Shown in pieces: positions 53,729 to 63,331 of a stretch of DNA of 64,000 bases. The stretch comes from Ensifer sp. BR816 (GTDB taxonomy: Bacteria; Pseudomonadota; Alphaproteobacteria; Rhizobiales; Rhizobiaceae). Below the pieces are notes generated by a model. The model saw nothing but the letters and a program-made list of their open reading frames with translations. It searched no databases and was not told the DNA's origin. The stretch covers positions 2,673,210-2,737,209 of the forward strand of contig NZ_KB905370.1 of the NCBI RefSeq assembly GCF_000378985.1, written 5' to 3'. Numbering within the stretch: the stretch's first letter is position 1; each line of letters starts with the position of its first letter. The translations under genes were made by a program, and so were the position numbers.

Positions 53729-55029
53729 CGGGGTGCGAAATGCGGCGCGAGGCGACAGTGTCAGAAATCGGCAAAACAACGACACGTTATTCCGACAACC
53801 ATCCGCGCGCCATGCACGGGCCCTTGTCCGCTGTCGAGCGGGCTATCCTCTATTTGGGCGTTTTTTTGGCGCCCTATGCAACACTGCGGTTTTCCGAACT
53901 ATTCTTTACGTTCAGTGATTTCTTTTTCTGTTTGAGTTTTCTTCTTCTTTTCATAACCGGACGGATTTGGAGTAAACCGCTCGGCGAAGCGACGGCACTT
54001 TGGCTTATCGCGTTCATGCTCCTGTTCGTCGGGCTTATGATTGGCAGCCTCTCCCAGAACAGCCCTGACCGGGGCTTGATTGTGACGGCACAGTATTTGT
54101 TCGCCTACGTATTCTTATTGTTCATTCTGATCCGCGAGGAACCCAAGGAAGCGTATCGTCTGGCGGTTATTTTTTTGGTCAGCATAATCCTCATAGATAT
54201 ACATGGCATCATTACCTTCTATGCGATCGGCTATGTGCCTGGCGAAGGAAAGGGCGTCGTTACCGGGGGGCGGCGTTTGGCTACAGTCCTTCGAAACCCG
54301 AATTTGGCTGCGGCGATGAATGCCTTGACGCTACCTATTCCGCTCTTTTTTTGGGCGACAGGGCGGATCAAGTCATATGTGGCCTTGCCAATACTGGCAT
54401 TGTTTATTGGCACCGTGATCCTTACGAGCTCGAATAGCGGTTTGTTCGTAACATTGCTTTGTCTGGCTGTCTTCACGGCGTTCGTTTCTACGCCTAAGTT
54501 GTTGTTGCGTTTGGCGCTTGGAGCCGGAATACTTGCTGCGGTCGTGGCGGGATTTGGAAACAAGGACCTGTTGCCCAAGACGTTTCAGACGCGTGTCCTC
54601 GGTGCGCTTTCCTCGGGCGATATATCTGAAGCCGGAACTTTCGTCTCGAGAGCCGCGCTTATCGAGGAAGCACTGCAAATGATGTCCGATGAACGGATTA
54701 CCCTGGTGGGTCTGGGCGCGGATCAATTCCGAGAGAGAAGTGCACAAAAGGCTCCCGTTCACAATCTTTATCTTCTCCTCTGGGTCGAAGGCGGACTGCT
54801 TGCGCTCATGGGCTGGATCATGTTTTCAGCAGTCGGTGTGCTGCATGGAATCACGCTCAGGAAGGCTGGCGCAGATAAGAGGGCACTGGCAGCGATGTTT
54901 ACGACTTTCGTCGTCTTTCTCACGGTCGCTCTGTTCAATCCGCACATGTATGCGAGGTATTGGACGATCCCAGTCTTCTTGTGCTGCGGACTCGGATTTG
55001 CGCAGTTCCGGCGGACAGTACAGCCTTGA
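53725..55029 (+). CDS. Wzy-like O-antigen/exopolysaccharide polymerase
   Basis: A 434-residue membrane protein with ten or more hydrophobic segments and the O-antigen-ligase/polymerase domain in the second half (GTVILTSSNSGLFVTLLCLA, then a large loop with LVGLGADQFRERSAQKAPVHNLYLLLW). The HN-Y motif of the periplasmic loop is typical of Wzy/WaaL proteins. The GTG at 53725 overlaps the GT4 stop; an ATG at 53740 is an alternative. Base composition is visibly less GC-rich than neighbouring metabolic genes, common for polymerase genes. Confidence 0.84.
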   Translation: MTGCEMRREATVSEIGKTTTRYSDNHPRAMHGPLSAVERAILYLGVFLAPYATLRFSELFFTFSDFFFCLSFLLLFITGRIWSKPLGEATALWLIAFMLLFVGLMIGSLSQNSPDRGLIVTAQYLFAYVFLLFILIREEPKEAYRLAVIFLVSIILIDIHGIITFYAIGYVPGEGKGVVTGGRRLATVLRNPNLAAAMNALTLPIPLFFWATGRIKSYVALPILALFIGTVILTSSNSGLFVTLLCLAVFTAFVSTPKLLLRLALGAGILAAVVAGFGNKDLLPKTFQTRVLGALSSGDISEAGTFVSRAALIEEALQMMSDERITLVGLGADQFRERSAQKAPVHNLYLLLWVEGGLLALMGWIMFSAVGVLHGITLRKAGADKRALAAMFTTFVVFLTVALFNPHMYARYWTIPVFLCCGLGFAQFRRTVQP

Positions 55030-55340
55030 ATAGAGCAAAATTTCTGAAACCGAGGCCGTCTCTTTCAAGAGCAGGCGTACCGAACTCGCCTGTGCTCCAG
55101 TGCAATAAATTAAATAGTCGGCGGACGACGGTGAGAAGTATTGTCAAGGAAGAAATATAGTAAATTTTGCCAGGGTTGCTAATCCTGGGCTGATGCCTTA
55201 TCATTTATTTGCTTTGTTCATTTGTTTGGTCGAGTGAGGCGTCGGCAGTCATTCCCAGCATGCACTTGGGAGGTGACCGGCCCCGCGCGGCTCGCGTCAT
55301 TTCTTAAGAGGTTGCGGCGATTTCATTCTGATCTGTCTAG
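55030..55340. other. Gap after the polymerase gene, no supported gene
   Basis: The stretch is AT-rich in part (around 55100-55220) and shows no conserved frame. It probably ends the wzy transcript and may hold a promoter for the sulfotransferase gene further on. Confidence 0.45.
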
Positions 55341-55400
55341 AGGGCCGTGCGTCTAATCGGACGCGCAAAGGTCGCTGTAGGCACGGCTCTGACATACTCG
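55341..55400. repeat. Intergenic palindromic repeat, copy 2
   Basis: Outer arms AGGGCCGTGC (55341-55350) and GCACGGCTCT (55381-55390) pair with one G:T; inner arms GCGTC and GACGC enclose TAATCG. The segment CGCGCAAAGGTCGCTGTAG matches copy 1 (11341-11400) apart from one base, while the outer arms differ in sequence but still pair. That suggests the fold is what is kept. Confidence 0.55.
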
Positions 55401-55545
55401 AAACGCACGCGCCGTTGCGGCAAGATTGCAGTCGGAACCCCATCTTCTGGTGGGAACGTGAAAGTCCACATGCGCCAGCCGGCCCCTGACCCGCGCAAGC
55501 GGGAAATGGAAGGCAAGCTCAAGCGGTCGCACATGAAAGGCTCCT

Positions 55546-56472
55546 ATGATGCCCTCGCAACCAGCTCGTATTGCCTATATCGCAGGTTATGGACGCAGCG
55601 GCACCACCATACTCGACATTGCGTTGGGCCAGCACGGCGCCGTGTTAGGGGCGGGCGAGATAACGTCGCTCACACGGCACGTTTGGCGCAACAATGAATA
55701 TTGCGCATGCGGTAATCCAATTCGCGACTGCAGCTTCTGGAGCGCCGTCTGCCAAGAATGGTCCGCAAATCCGGACCCCGACCTTATGTCGGAGTATTGT
55801 GCACTTCAAACGAAGTTCGAGGGGCTATCCATCCTGATAAGAGTGCTTTCCGGGTTGGATCTTGGAAAGAGCTTTGCAAAGTATGCGCGTCACACCGAGC
55901 GTCTGATAAACGCGATGGTGTCCCGTTCCGGGAAGCAAATAATCGTCGATTCTTCGAAGTTGCCGGGAAGGGCAATGGCACTCGCACAAATCCCGGGAAT
56001 TGACATGCGCGTCATCCACATGGTGCGCGACGGGCGCGGCGTGGCCTGGTCGCTGCTAAAACCTTATGAGCGTGACACGAAATCCGGGCTGCAAAAGGAG
56101 ATCAGACGAAAATCGGTATTCAGGACGGCTTTGCGATGGAGCGTAGTCAATCTTGCGGTCGAGTATCTGTCACGAAAGCTGGGCCCGGAGAAGGTGATGC
56201 GCGTGAGGTATGAGGATTTCGCGTCAGACCCCGTCGCCGTCATGCAGCAAATCGGCGCGTTTCTGGACCTTGATCTTCACCAAATCGGTTCTTCTCTGAA
56301 AGACGGGGAGCCCGTTGGTCCCGGGCACCAGGTCGCAGGGAACCGGCTGCGTATGAATGGGTCTGTCGCACTCTCCAAAGACGAGTCGTGGCGAGCACGA
56401 ATGCCCGCCGGTCAGCAGGTCTCCTTCGAGCGGTTGTGCGGCTGGATGCTCAGACGCTACGGCTATCTTTGA
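55546..56472 (+). CDS. Sulfotransferase 1 (PAPS-dependent)
   Basis: A 308-residue sulfotransferase-family protein. The 5'-phosphosulfate loop is GYGRSGTTILD (residues 14-24) and the 3'-phosphate site is in MVRDGRGVAWSLL near residue 160. A CxCGxxxxxCxFW segment follows the P-loop (YCACGNPIRDCSFW), as in many bacterial carbohydrate sulfotransferases. It probably adds sulfate to the polysaccharide made here. It is a different subfamily from sulfotransferase 2 at 59.3 kb. Confidence 0.85.
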   Translation: MMPSQPARIAYIAGYGRSGTTILDIALGQHGAVLGAGEITSLTRHVWRNNEYCACGNPIRDCSFWSAVCQEWSANPDPDLMSEYCALQTKFEGLSILIRVLSGLDLGKSFAKYARHTERLINAMVSRSGKQIIVDSSKLPGRAMALAQIPGIDMRVIHMVRDGRGVAWSLLKPYERDTKSGLQKEIRRKSVFRTALRWSVVNLAVEYLSRKLGPEKVMRVRYEDFASDPVAVMQQIGAFLDLDLHQIGSSLKDGEPVGPGHQVAGNRLRMNGSVALSKDESWRARMPAGQQVSFERLCGWMLRRYGYL

Positions 56473-56664
56473 GCGATGAGCATCCAAGGGCGCGGGAGAG
56501 TTGTGCTGGCTGCGCGTTTGGCCGCTCGCGAGGGTCCAGAATGATAGACTGGCACGGCCCAGACCTTTGTCGTGCCCCCGCTCCTGTGTATTCGAGTGCC
56601 CGACAAACGGCAATTCCGTGACCACAATAGGAATAACCAGCCTCGATTAGGTGGGCACTAGAGG

Positions 56665-58143
56665 ATGATGAAAATCACTCAATCGCGGGACGCAAGCGCA
56701 TTTGCTGCCAGGGTCGCTCGCCCTCTGATGTTGGCAGGGCTGCTGCTTGGATCGTGGACCGTGCCTTTGCGGGAGGCCGGGGCGGCAACGGCAGTCCGGG
56801 AGCCTCTTTCACCCAAGCTTGCAGACGGTAGGCAGCGCGCCTTTCCTACGGCCGAAGGCTTCGGCGCCGCTTCCGTAGGAGGGCGGGGCGGGAAGGTGAT
56901 CTATGTCGACAACACGAACGAGTCAGGACCTGGATCTCTGCGCGATTGCGTCGAAGCATCCGGGCCACGCGTTTGCATTTTCCGCACGGGCGGTACGATT
57001 ACTCTGAGCGAGGAATCGTTGGTGGTTCGAAATCCGTTCTTGACCATTGCCGGAGAGACGGCCCCGGGCGGGGGGATCGCCATCCGCAACGGTGAGAGGC
57101 AAATTCGTCCTTCAATTGAAATTTTCACCAACGACGTGATCATAAGGCACATCCGCCTTCGCCCTGGCCCGCATGCGCGCAAGGCTTGTTGTTCCGGCGG
57201 TCTTGGAATGTACTCCGAGGCGGCAAAAAATATCATGCTTGATCATATTTCCGCCAGCTGGGGATCGGACGAGACGGTAGACTCGGAAGATGCCAGCAAT
57301 TTCACCTGGCAATGGGGAATTGCCAGTGAGCCGCTGTTGAATGGCGGCCCGGGGAAAGATAATCGCGCACGCAACATGTTGTTCACAAAAGGCGGCAACG
57401 TTTCGGTGCACCACTCGCTGTTTGCGTTCGGCCAGTTCAGAAATCCGCAGATAAAAATGAAGAATCCCGGCGCAATCGCGGATGTCGTCAACAATGTTAT
57501 GTTCTCGCCAGTGTGGCAATATGTCGTGAGCTTCGGCGATGAATGGACGCACATTCAGGCCAATGTGATCGGCAATTACAAGATCGCGGGGAAGAAGCTG
57601 CGCAACGACCACCTCGTGCAGCTCTTTATCGAAAGCGGGCTCGGGCACTCGATCTACGTCAAGGACAACTACGACGAACCCTATCGTACCGAACCTGGCC
57701 AAGATGACAGCTTGGTTCTAGCCGAGGAACAAAGACGGTTTGCTGTGGCGAAACCGTTCGAGGTGCCGATGGTCCGCGCCTCTGCGCCGATGGTGGCCTA
57801 TGACGAGGTCTTGGCGAATGCCGGCGCCACGAAGCCCGAGCGCGACGGGGTCGACAGACGCATTGTCGAGGATGTGAAGAGTCGCAGTGGGCAGCTATTG
57901 AAAAACGACCCGCGCAACGTGGGCGGGTGGCCCGAGCTTGAAGCCGGAACGCCGTACCAGGACACGGACATGGACGGCATATCAGATGATTGGGAGCTCG
58001 AAAACGGCATCGACCCTATGAAGGCCGATGATGGTCAGCAGGACATCGATGGCGATGGGTGGACAAACCTGGAGGAGTTTCTCCATTTCATGGCCGGCGA
58101 TCCCGAAGGCGGCGATGTCCAACTGCCCCCGGGTCAACAATGA
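56665..58143 (+). CDS. Secreted pectate-lyase-like right-handed beta-helix protein
   Basis: A 492-residue exported protein. The signal sequence ends near residue 40 (PLREAGAATAV). The beta-helix begins with AFPTAEGFGAASVGGRGGKV and IYVDNTNESGPGSLRDCVEA, the start typical of PL1-like lyases, and continues with NIMLDHISASWGSDETVDSE, in the region of the catalytic and calcium residues. The last ~50 residues carry calcium-loop repeats (DTDMDGISDDWELENGIDP, DIDGDGWTNLEEF) of the dockerin/thrombospondin type. In this locus it may trim or release the polymer; its true substrate is unknown. Confidence 0.86.
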   Translation: MMKITQSRDASAFAARVARPLMLAGLLLGSWTVPLREAGAATAVREPLSPKLADGRQRAFPTAEGFGAASVGGRGGKVIYVDNTNESGPGSLRDCVEASGPRVCIFRTGGTITLSEESLVVRNPFLTIAGETAPGGGIAIRNGERQIRPSIEIFTNDVIIRHIRLRPGPHARKACCSGGLGMYSEAAKNIMLDHISASWGSDETVDSEDASNFTWQWGIASEPLLNGGPGKDNRARNMLFTKGGNVSVHHSLFAFGQFRNPQIKMKNPGAIADVVNNVMFSPVWQYVVSFGDEWTHIQANVIGNYKIAGKKLRNDHLVQLFIESGLGHSIYVKDNYDEPYRTEPGQDDSLVLAEEQRRFAVAKPFEVPMVRASAPMVAYDEVLANAGATKPERDGVDRRIVEDVKSRSGQLLKNDPRNVGGWPELEAGTPYQDTDMDGISDDWELENGIDPMKADDGQQDIDGDGWTNLEEFLHFMAGDPEGGDVQLPPGQQ

Positions 58144-58243
58144 GCCAGTGCATGTCGCCCAAAAGTGTGCAGCGGTTTGCGGCCTGCAGAACCAAGCCTG
58201 AAGCGCAGCGCATGAATATGTTTGAATGCGATGCGCTCTACTG

Positions 58244-58289
58244 CATGTCTTTGTCCTTAAATCGTCCTCGATTTAAGGACAAAGACATG
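58244..58289. repeat. Perfect 21-bp inverted repeat (stem-loop)
   Basis: The arms at 58244-58264 and 58269-58289 are fully complementary and enclose a TCCT loop. It recalls a palindrome recurrent between rhizobial genes, often preceded by an ATGCGCT-CTACTGCATG sequence like the one at 58231-58247. It stands between the lyase gene and the methyltransferase gene and could end the upstream message. Confidence 0.75.
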
Positions 58290-58364
58290 TCATTGAATGC
58301 GCCACGCGGGAATTCCGTGAGGGCGTGTTCGTTTGGTTCACTGGATACGACGGGTTGATAAGTC

Positions 58365-59237
58365 ATGACCTTGAGTGCCAGCAAATTCTATTCATCGGGT
58401 ACGGATACGATCGACGTGGCGCTGGAATCTGCCTTCTTCGCCAATCTCAAAATGCGAAACGGCACTTTCAAGCTGACCCAACCGTCGCGCTTCCGGGACC
58501 TGGAGGCGGCGTTCCGGCCCTATGTCGAGGAGCGCGTGGGTTCGCTTCGCGAGGTCCTCGACGTGGGCGTTTCCGTCGGGATAACAACGGTGGAACTCGC
58601 CAGATTCCTGACTGATTGTGGCGGTGCTGCCAGCATTGTCGCAACCGATCTCTTCATCGAGGCCCACATCGTCGAAGTGTTTCCAGGGTTTAGAGTTTTC
58701 TGCGACCCGGAGGGCTGGCCGCTGCAGTATGACGTCCGGGGTGTCGCAGTTCGTCCATGGGTTCGAAAACTGGACTACGTGACGCTTGCGTTTATTCCAC
58801 TCATGTTCGGGCGCATCGTTCTACGGCCATTCCTGCGCAAACGCATAGAGGCCGGTATGAGCAGGCCGGTGCAAATGATTACCCGGTCATTGCCATCGAA
58901 TGGTGAAATCGTATTCGTCGAGAATGACATTATGCGTCGGTCGGAGCGCTTTATCCGCCGATTCGACATGGTACGCGCCGCCAACATCCTGAATACAGGA
59001 TACTTTTCTCCGGATCAGATTCGTACCGCGATTGCGAACATTCACTCCTACCTCCGCGGTCCGGGCGCCTTGCTCGTGATCGCCCGCACCAACCGCGCTC
59101 GGGAAAACGCTGGCACCCTGTTTGAGCTAAGCGGCAACGGATCGTTTGCCGCACTGGAGCGCGTGGGCGGGGGGTCGGAGATTGAAAGGCTCGTGCTGGA
59201 CTTTCGCGCCCCCGCAACTGCTGACGGCTGCAGGTGA
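58365..59237 (+). CDS. SAM-dependent methyltransferase-like protein
   Basis: A 290-residue class I methyltransferase fold. Motif I reads VLDVGVSVGITTVELA (residues 64-79), motif II SIVATDLF, and the later strand FDMVRAANILNTGYFSPDQI with ALLVIART matches the motif IV/post region of CheR-like and sugar methyltransferases. A hydrophobic stretch with arginines near residues 135-160 is unusual for the fold. In this locus a polysaccharide O- or N-methylation role is possible. Only the superfamily is supported. Confidence 0.7.
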   Translation: MTLSASKFYSSGTDTIDVALESAFFANLKMRNGTFKLTQPSRFRDLEAAFRPYVEERVGSLREVLDVGVSVGITTVELARFLTDCGGAASIVATDLFIEAHIVEVFPGFRVFCDPEGWPLQYDVRGVAVRPWVRKLDYVTLAFIPLMFGRIVLRPFLRKRIEAGMSRPVQMITRSLPSNGEIVFVENDIMRRSERFIRRFDMVRAANILNTGYFSPDQIRTAIANIHSYLRGPGALLVIARTNRARENAGTLFELSGNGSFAALERVGGGSEIERLVLDFRAPATADGCR

Positions 59238-59265
59238 GTTCACCGTGGGCGCTATAGTGGGGTCC

Positions 59266-60105
59266 TCATTGCTGAACGCTCCCATTTCTCAGCCACCCAT
59301 TCAGGTCCTTGCCGACGATGGTGCCGAGCTTCTCTATCTCCGTGGCATAGAAATCGCTCATGCGTTCCCGCAGCTCTCGGGACAACGGCGCGTACTCCAC
59401 TTCGGCTGCGGCGAATGACCGTATTTTCTTGAAGGCCGCATTGTTCCTGAAAGGAGCGACCATAGGCTTGAACGGGCGCAGCAGACGGCGCAAAGTCGGG
59501 TTGACGACCGGCTCCGCCTTGTCTTTGACTTTCTTCTCCAGCGGCCGCAGCGCCAGATTGTCAGTCATCCTCATGAACTTTCGGATGCGATCGAGCTGTC
59601 CAAACGCATCGATATTCATATCCTCGTAGAGAACGACGAGTATCTGCTCGGCTGGAAACCGATCAAGGTAAGCCTGCAGCTGCTGAAAATAGAGCCCGCC
59701 GTTCAGGAAGCGTCCGCCGGCGCCGCGGCGTGGATCGAGATATTGGGCGATGTCGCGGCCGACTTCGCCCCTGCGGTATAGCATGCAGTAGTCCGAGTAG
59801 GCGCGCTCGATGGGATTACGCAATTGCGCGATCAGCCTGGCGTTGGGAAGTTTTCGGCTTATCCGCTCGGCTGCGCCCTCGGTATCCATATAGGAGTTGG
59901 ATTTTTCGCCGACGAGACCTCCATCCTTCTCTCCTTCGAAGTTGGAAAGGTACCACTCGTCTCCACGATCGTAGTAACGACTGAAATAATGCAATTCCGG
60001 AGCCGGCATGTATATGTGCGGATCCTGTTGCAGTGATTGCTGGAGCCATGTCGTGGCGCTCTTTGTCGCGCCGATAATCAGAAAATCGATGTCGTGCAAC
60101 TTCAT
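59266..60105 (-). CDS. Sulfotransferase 2 (heparan-sulfate-type)
   Basis: A 279-residue protein of the sulfotransferase domain 1 group. The 5'-phosphosulfate loop is IIGATKSATTWLQQSL (residues 10-25) and the 3'-phosphate site is in RLIAQLRNPIERAYSDY near residue 100, the form found in heparan N/O-sulfotransferases. The ATG at 60105 has GGAGGG upstream; the frame is open to 60153. It is convergent with the methyltransferase gene, 28 bp away. With sulfotransferase 1 it suggests two sulfation steps. Confidence 0.88.
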   Translation of the reverse strand: MKLHDIDFLIIGATKSATTWLQQSLQQDPHIYMPAPELHYFSRYYDRGDEWYLSNFEGEKDGGLVGEKSNSYMDTEGAAERISRKLPNARLIAQLRNPIERAYSDYCMLYRRGEVGRDIAQYLDPRRGAGGRFLNGGLYFQQLQAYLDRFPAEQILVVLYEDMNIDAFGQLDRIRKFMRMTDNLALRPLEKKVKDKAEPVVNPTLRRLLRPFKPMVAPFRNNAAFKKIRSFAAAEVEYAPLSRELRERMSDFYATEIEKLGTIVGKDLNGWLRNGSVQQ

Positions 60106-60390
60106 GGATTTCCCTCCGTCACAGCGCTCGCGCTGGCCCGGGAACAAGGGCACAGCTATGCGCGACAGGTTCGCGAATGCCTATCACTTAGATTGGGCTG
60201 AAGCTGGCAAATCGTCCGCCCGCAGCCTGGCTTCAACTCGACCTGCACCGCCTCTCGTAGGAAAAATCGTGCAAACGAAACGACCAAAATGCATCAGGAA
60301 ATTACAAAAACATGACCGCCGCATAGTAATGGACGGGCTCAACTTGGGCAAGTAGTCGGCGCACCGCTCAAGTCTACCTCGGCGTTCTTT

Positions 60391-61731
60391 CTAATGTCTC
60401 GCCTGTGTCTGGCGATACGCGACGGTCATCATCCAGAGCAAGATGGTGGCCATGACGATATGAGCCAAATTGGCGCCCATTGGGCCGACCCGCGGGATCA
60501 GCGTCAACGCGGTGGCATGAAACGCAATCGTTGCGACGAGGACGCTGCTCAGAACCCGGTCCTCCCGGCCCATGGCCAGGAGGGCTGCGCGGGTAACCGT
60601 CCCATACAACATGATGGTAACGGCAATGGATTGAACGACGACCAGCGGCCCTGCCGCCTCGAATTCCGAGCCGACGGCTAGTCTCAGCACCGGATCGATC
60701 GCCAAATATACCCCGCCGACCAGCAATATGCCGAAGCCGAGAAGAAGAACCCGCATTTGTGTGACGGCCCGATGAAACTCTTCGATTGCGCCCGAGGCCC
60801 AGGCCCGCGCCAAATCGGGGTAGAGCACGGCCTGCGCGTGATCTCCAATTTGCAGTGTCATTCGGCCAATGCGCTTGGCGATGTGATAGAGACCCGCGGC
60901 AGTCGGGTCGGCCAGATATCCGACGAGAAGCGTGTCGAGCTGGTTGGCGCTCGAACGCAGCGTCAACGACAGGTTCGTCGAGATCGCGAATCTCCAGAGA
61001 CCTGGAAACAGGGCCGTAATGCCGCGAACAGAAGCCGTCAGCATGCTCGCCAGCATTCCTTGTCTTCGCAACTCCGCAAGCGAAAGGAACACGACGGTCA
61101 GCGATCCGAAGATCTGGGCTGCCATCCATATCAGGGCGAATTCATGCAAGGTGCCGCCGATGGCAAAGCCGATCGCGCACAATCCCATGCGGAAAACGCT
61201 CGAAGCGACCTGGCCATAGGCGATCGTTCTAAACTTTCCAAACAGCCGCAGCACGGCCATCGGCATGCCGGTGATCTGAAACGGCAGAACGGTACAATAA
61301 AGCGTGACGAGCCCCGACATCTCGGACGAAATCCCGATCCAGGAACCGAAGGCCCACACGAGCGCCACGGCAATCATGTATCCGGTCGCCGCGGCGGAGA
61401 CGTCAAGCATGAGGCCGAACTTGAACAACGAAGCGAGGGTTTCCGGGCTCTTCGATTGCGCGCCGAATTTGATCAGTGGCTGCCAGGACTGGAAGTTCAC
61501 CAGCCGCTCCACGGCGCTCGTGTAGGTGAGGCAAAGCGCCAGGATGCCATACTCGGCGGGACCGAGCGCCCTAGCCGTCAAGGCGAAGCCAACGAGGCCC
61601 AACAGTGAGGTAAGCGCGTTTCCAGTGAGGAGATGCCCTATGTTCCCGAGGCGGCTCTTCAGGGTTTTCTCCCGAGCGAATATCTTATGGAGGCGGTTGA
61701 AATCTTTGGCCAACTTTTTTCGAATCGGCAA
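60391..61731 (-). CDS. Wzx-type polysaccharide flippase
   Basis: A 446-residue MOP-superfamily membrane protein with about twelve hydrophobic segments. The N-terminal NALTSLLGLVGFALTARALG and PAEYGILALCLTY segments are typical of flippases that move lipid-linked repeat units. The frame is open to 61908, but a TTG at 61731 is preceded by AGGAGGT at five bases, a near-perfect ribosome site, so this start is chosen. It is divergent from the export gene with about 290 bp between. Confidence 0.86.
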   Translation of the reverse strand: MPIRKKLAKDFNRLHKIFAREKTLKSRLGNIGHLLTGNALTSLLGLVGFALTARALGPAEYGILALCLTYTSAVERLVNFQSWQPLIKFGAQSKSPETLASLFKFGLMLDVSAAATGYMIAVALVWAFGSWIGISSEMSGLVTLYCTVLPFQITGMPMAVLRLFGKFRTIAYGQVASSVFRMGLCAIGFAIGGTLHEFALIWMAAQIFGSLTVVFLSLAELRRQGMLASMLTASVRGITALFPGLWRFAISTNLSLTLRSSANQLDTLLVGYLADPTAAGLYHIAKRIGRMTLQIGDHAQAVLYPDLARAWASGAIEEFHRAVTQMRVLLLGFGILLVGGVYLAIDPVLRLAVGSEFEAAGPLVVVQSIAVTIMLYGTVTRAALLAMGREDRVLSSVLVATIAFHATALTLIPRVGPMGANLAHIVMATILLWMMTVAYRQTQARH

Positions 61732-62023
61732 ACGAGACCTCCTGCCTCCAACGAGGCCGCCTGATGAATAAGGCGCCGCCCTACGGGCATGGCATGATGC
61801 CCTTGCAAATCTAGAGGGGTGAGCCTGACATCGCAGGGGCAAGAACACCCGCGAGCACCCCTCGGCGCAGTCGTGTGCGAGCGGCAAGGAAGTCGCCTCG
61901 TCGGTCACAACTACCGGCGCAAAAAATACCTAAAATCCTTTGACGTGACAGTATGTGGGAGAATATAGTCGCGCGAGATATTTTGATAGCGTTTTCTTTA
62001 TTGCTTTTTGGAGGGCGGTTGCG

Positions 62024-63277
62024 ATGGGGACATTACCTCCGCTAACGGCCATGAGCTTGCCCCTACGGGTTTGGGGCGCGTATGTTTTGGCGATCGTGCT
62101 GTTGGCAATCGGACTTCTAATCGGTCCGGCGGCGCGTGCGTCTGCCAGTGACTATCGGCTCAATACCGGGGATGTTCTGACATTTGACTTCCTCGACGAT
62201 GCCGAACTGCCGATCACCGCGACCGTTTCCGGCAACGGCGAAGCACAGTTCCCGCTCATCGGCGGGGTCAACATCGTGGGTCTCACGATAACGGAGGCCT
62301 TGGAAAAGCTTGGCAACGAATATCGCCGACGCGACATCCTCGTCGATCCAAAGCTGTCTCTTAACATCTCGACCTTCAGGCCAATTTTCGTCCTCGGTGA
62401 GGTCAGGACCCCCGGTTCGTTTCCTTTCTTCAGCGGTCTGACGGTAGAGCAGGCCATCGGCCTTGCAGGCGGTATGCAGATCGTCGCGTCGAACGCCTCC
62501 GACCGGCTCGTCACACGCGCGCGCCTGCGTGCGGAGGTAGAAGCAGCAACAGCCGAAATCGTTCATGAAGCCGTCTATGCGGCGAGGCTCTCGGCGCAGT
62601 TGAAATCCAGCGAGAAGATCGACCTGAACGATGTCCCGGAGATCGCCCGCACCTATGTCGAAGGCCTGCCGTTTGATAGCGTCACCGAGCTCGAGGAGAA
62701 GATCCTCAAGGAGGATCTCGCCGCCTATAGATCGCAAGCGCAAATTCTGACGGAAGGGATCGCCCAGGCCGAGGGCGGGATAGAGATCCTGAACGAGCTC
62801 GTGCAGCAGCAAAAGGACATAGTGAGCAACAGCCTTGAGGACGTGGAGCGCATCGGCGCGCTGCGCAAGCGGGGGCTGAACACCGAAAGCGAGCTCTCTC
62901 GCGCGGAGAACAGCGCGGGAACGGAGAAGGCCCAACTCCTGCAAACCTTCGCGACTCTCGCGCGTACGCGCCAGGAGTTGAGCGAGCTGAAGCTGCAGCT
63001 GGCAAAGCTCGCCGCCGACAGGAAGAAGGACATACTGACCCAGCTCCAAGAGCGTGAAATTGCCATCAAGAAACTGATTTCGGAGCAACACGCCGCTGAA
63101 GAGCAAATCCTCCTCATGGCCGCCGTGGCCAAGGATGAATCGAGAAAAAACCAAGTCTCATTTGCCTACGAGATCCGTCGGAACCCGGTTGGCGGCAAAC
63201 CGACCAGCTTTGAAGCGTCCCTCGTCACGGAAATGCTGCCGGGCGATGTTGTCGTGGTCAGTATCGCCGGAATGTAA
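62024..63277 (+). CDS. Polysaccharide export protein (Wza/ExoF-like)
   Basis: A 417-residue protein. A signal or anchor helix (YVLAIVLLAIGLLIGPAARA) is followed by a poly-export domain (YRLNTGDVLTFDFLDDAELP) and an SLBB-type segment (PIFVLGEVRTPGSFPFFSGL). A long coiled coil of about 130 residues fills the C-terminal half (ENSAGTEKAQLLQTFATLAR, AADRKKDILTQLQEREIAIK). ExoF of rhizobial succinoglycan has this plan. The ATG at 62024 has GGAGGG nine bases upstream; the frame is open to 61955. A 54-bp gap leads to the sugar transferase gene. Confidence 0.87.
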   Translation: MGTLPPLTAMSLPLRVWGAYVLAIVLLAIGLLIGPAARASASDYRLNTGDVLTFDFLDDAELPITATVSGNGEAQFPLIGGVNIVGLTITEALEKLGNEYRRRDILVDPKLSLNISTFRPIFVLGEVRTPGSFPFFSGLTVEQAIGLAGGMQIVASNASDRLVTRARLRAEVEAATAEIVHEAVYAARLSAQLKSSEKIDLNDVPEIARTYVEGLPFDSVTELEEKILKEDLAAYRSQAQILTEGIAQAEGGIEILNELVQQQKDIVSNSLEDVERIGALRKRGLNTESELSRAENSAGTEKAQLLQTFATLARTRQELSELKLQLAKLAADRKKDILTQLQEREIAIKKLISEQHAAEEQILLMAAVAKDESRKNQVSFAYEIRRNPVGGKPTSFEASLVTEMLPGDVVVVSIAGM

Positions 63278-63331
63278 GGTTCGCAGGCAAGGGGGAGCGA
63301 GAACCGCGCTCCACGACCCAAGGACACTGAA

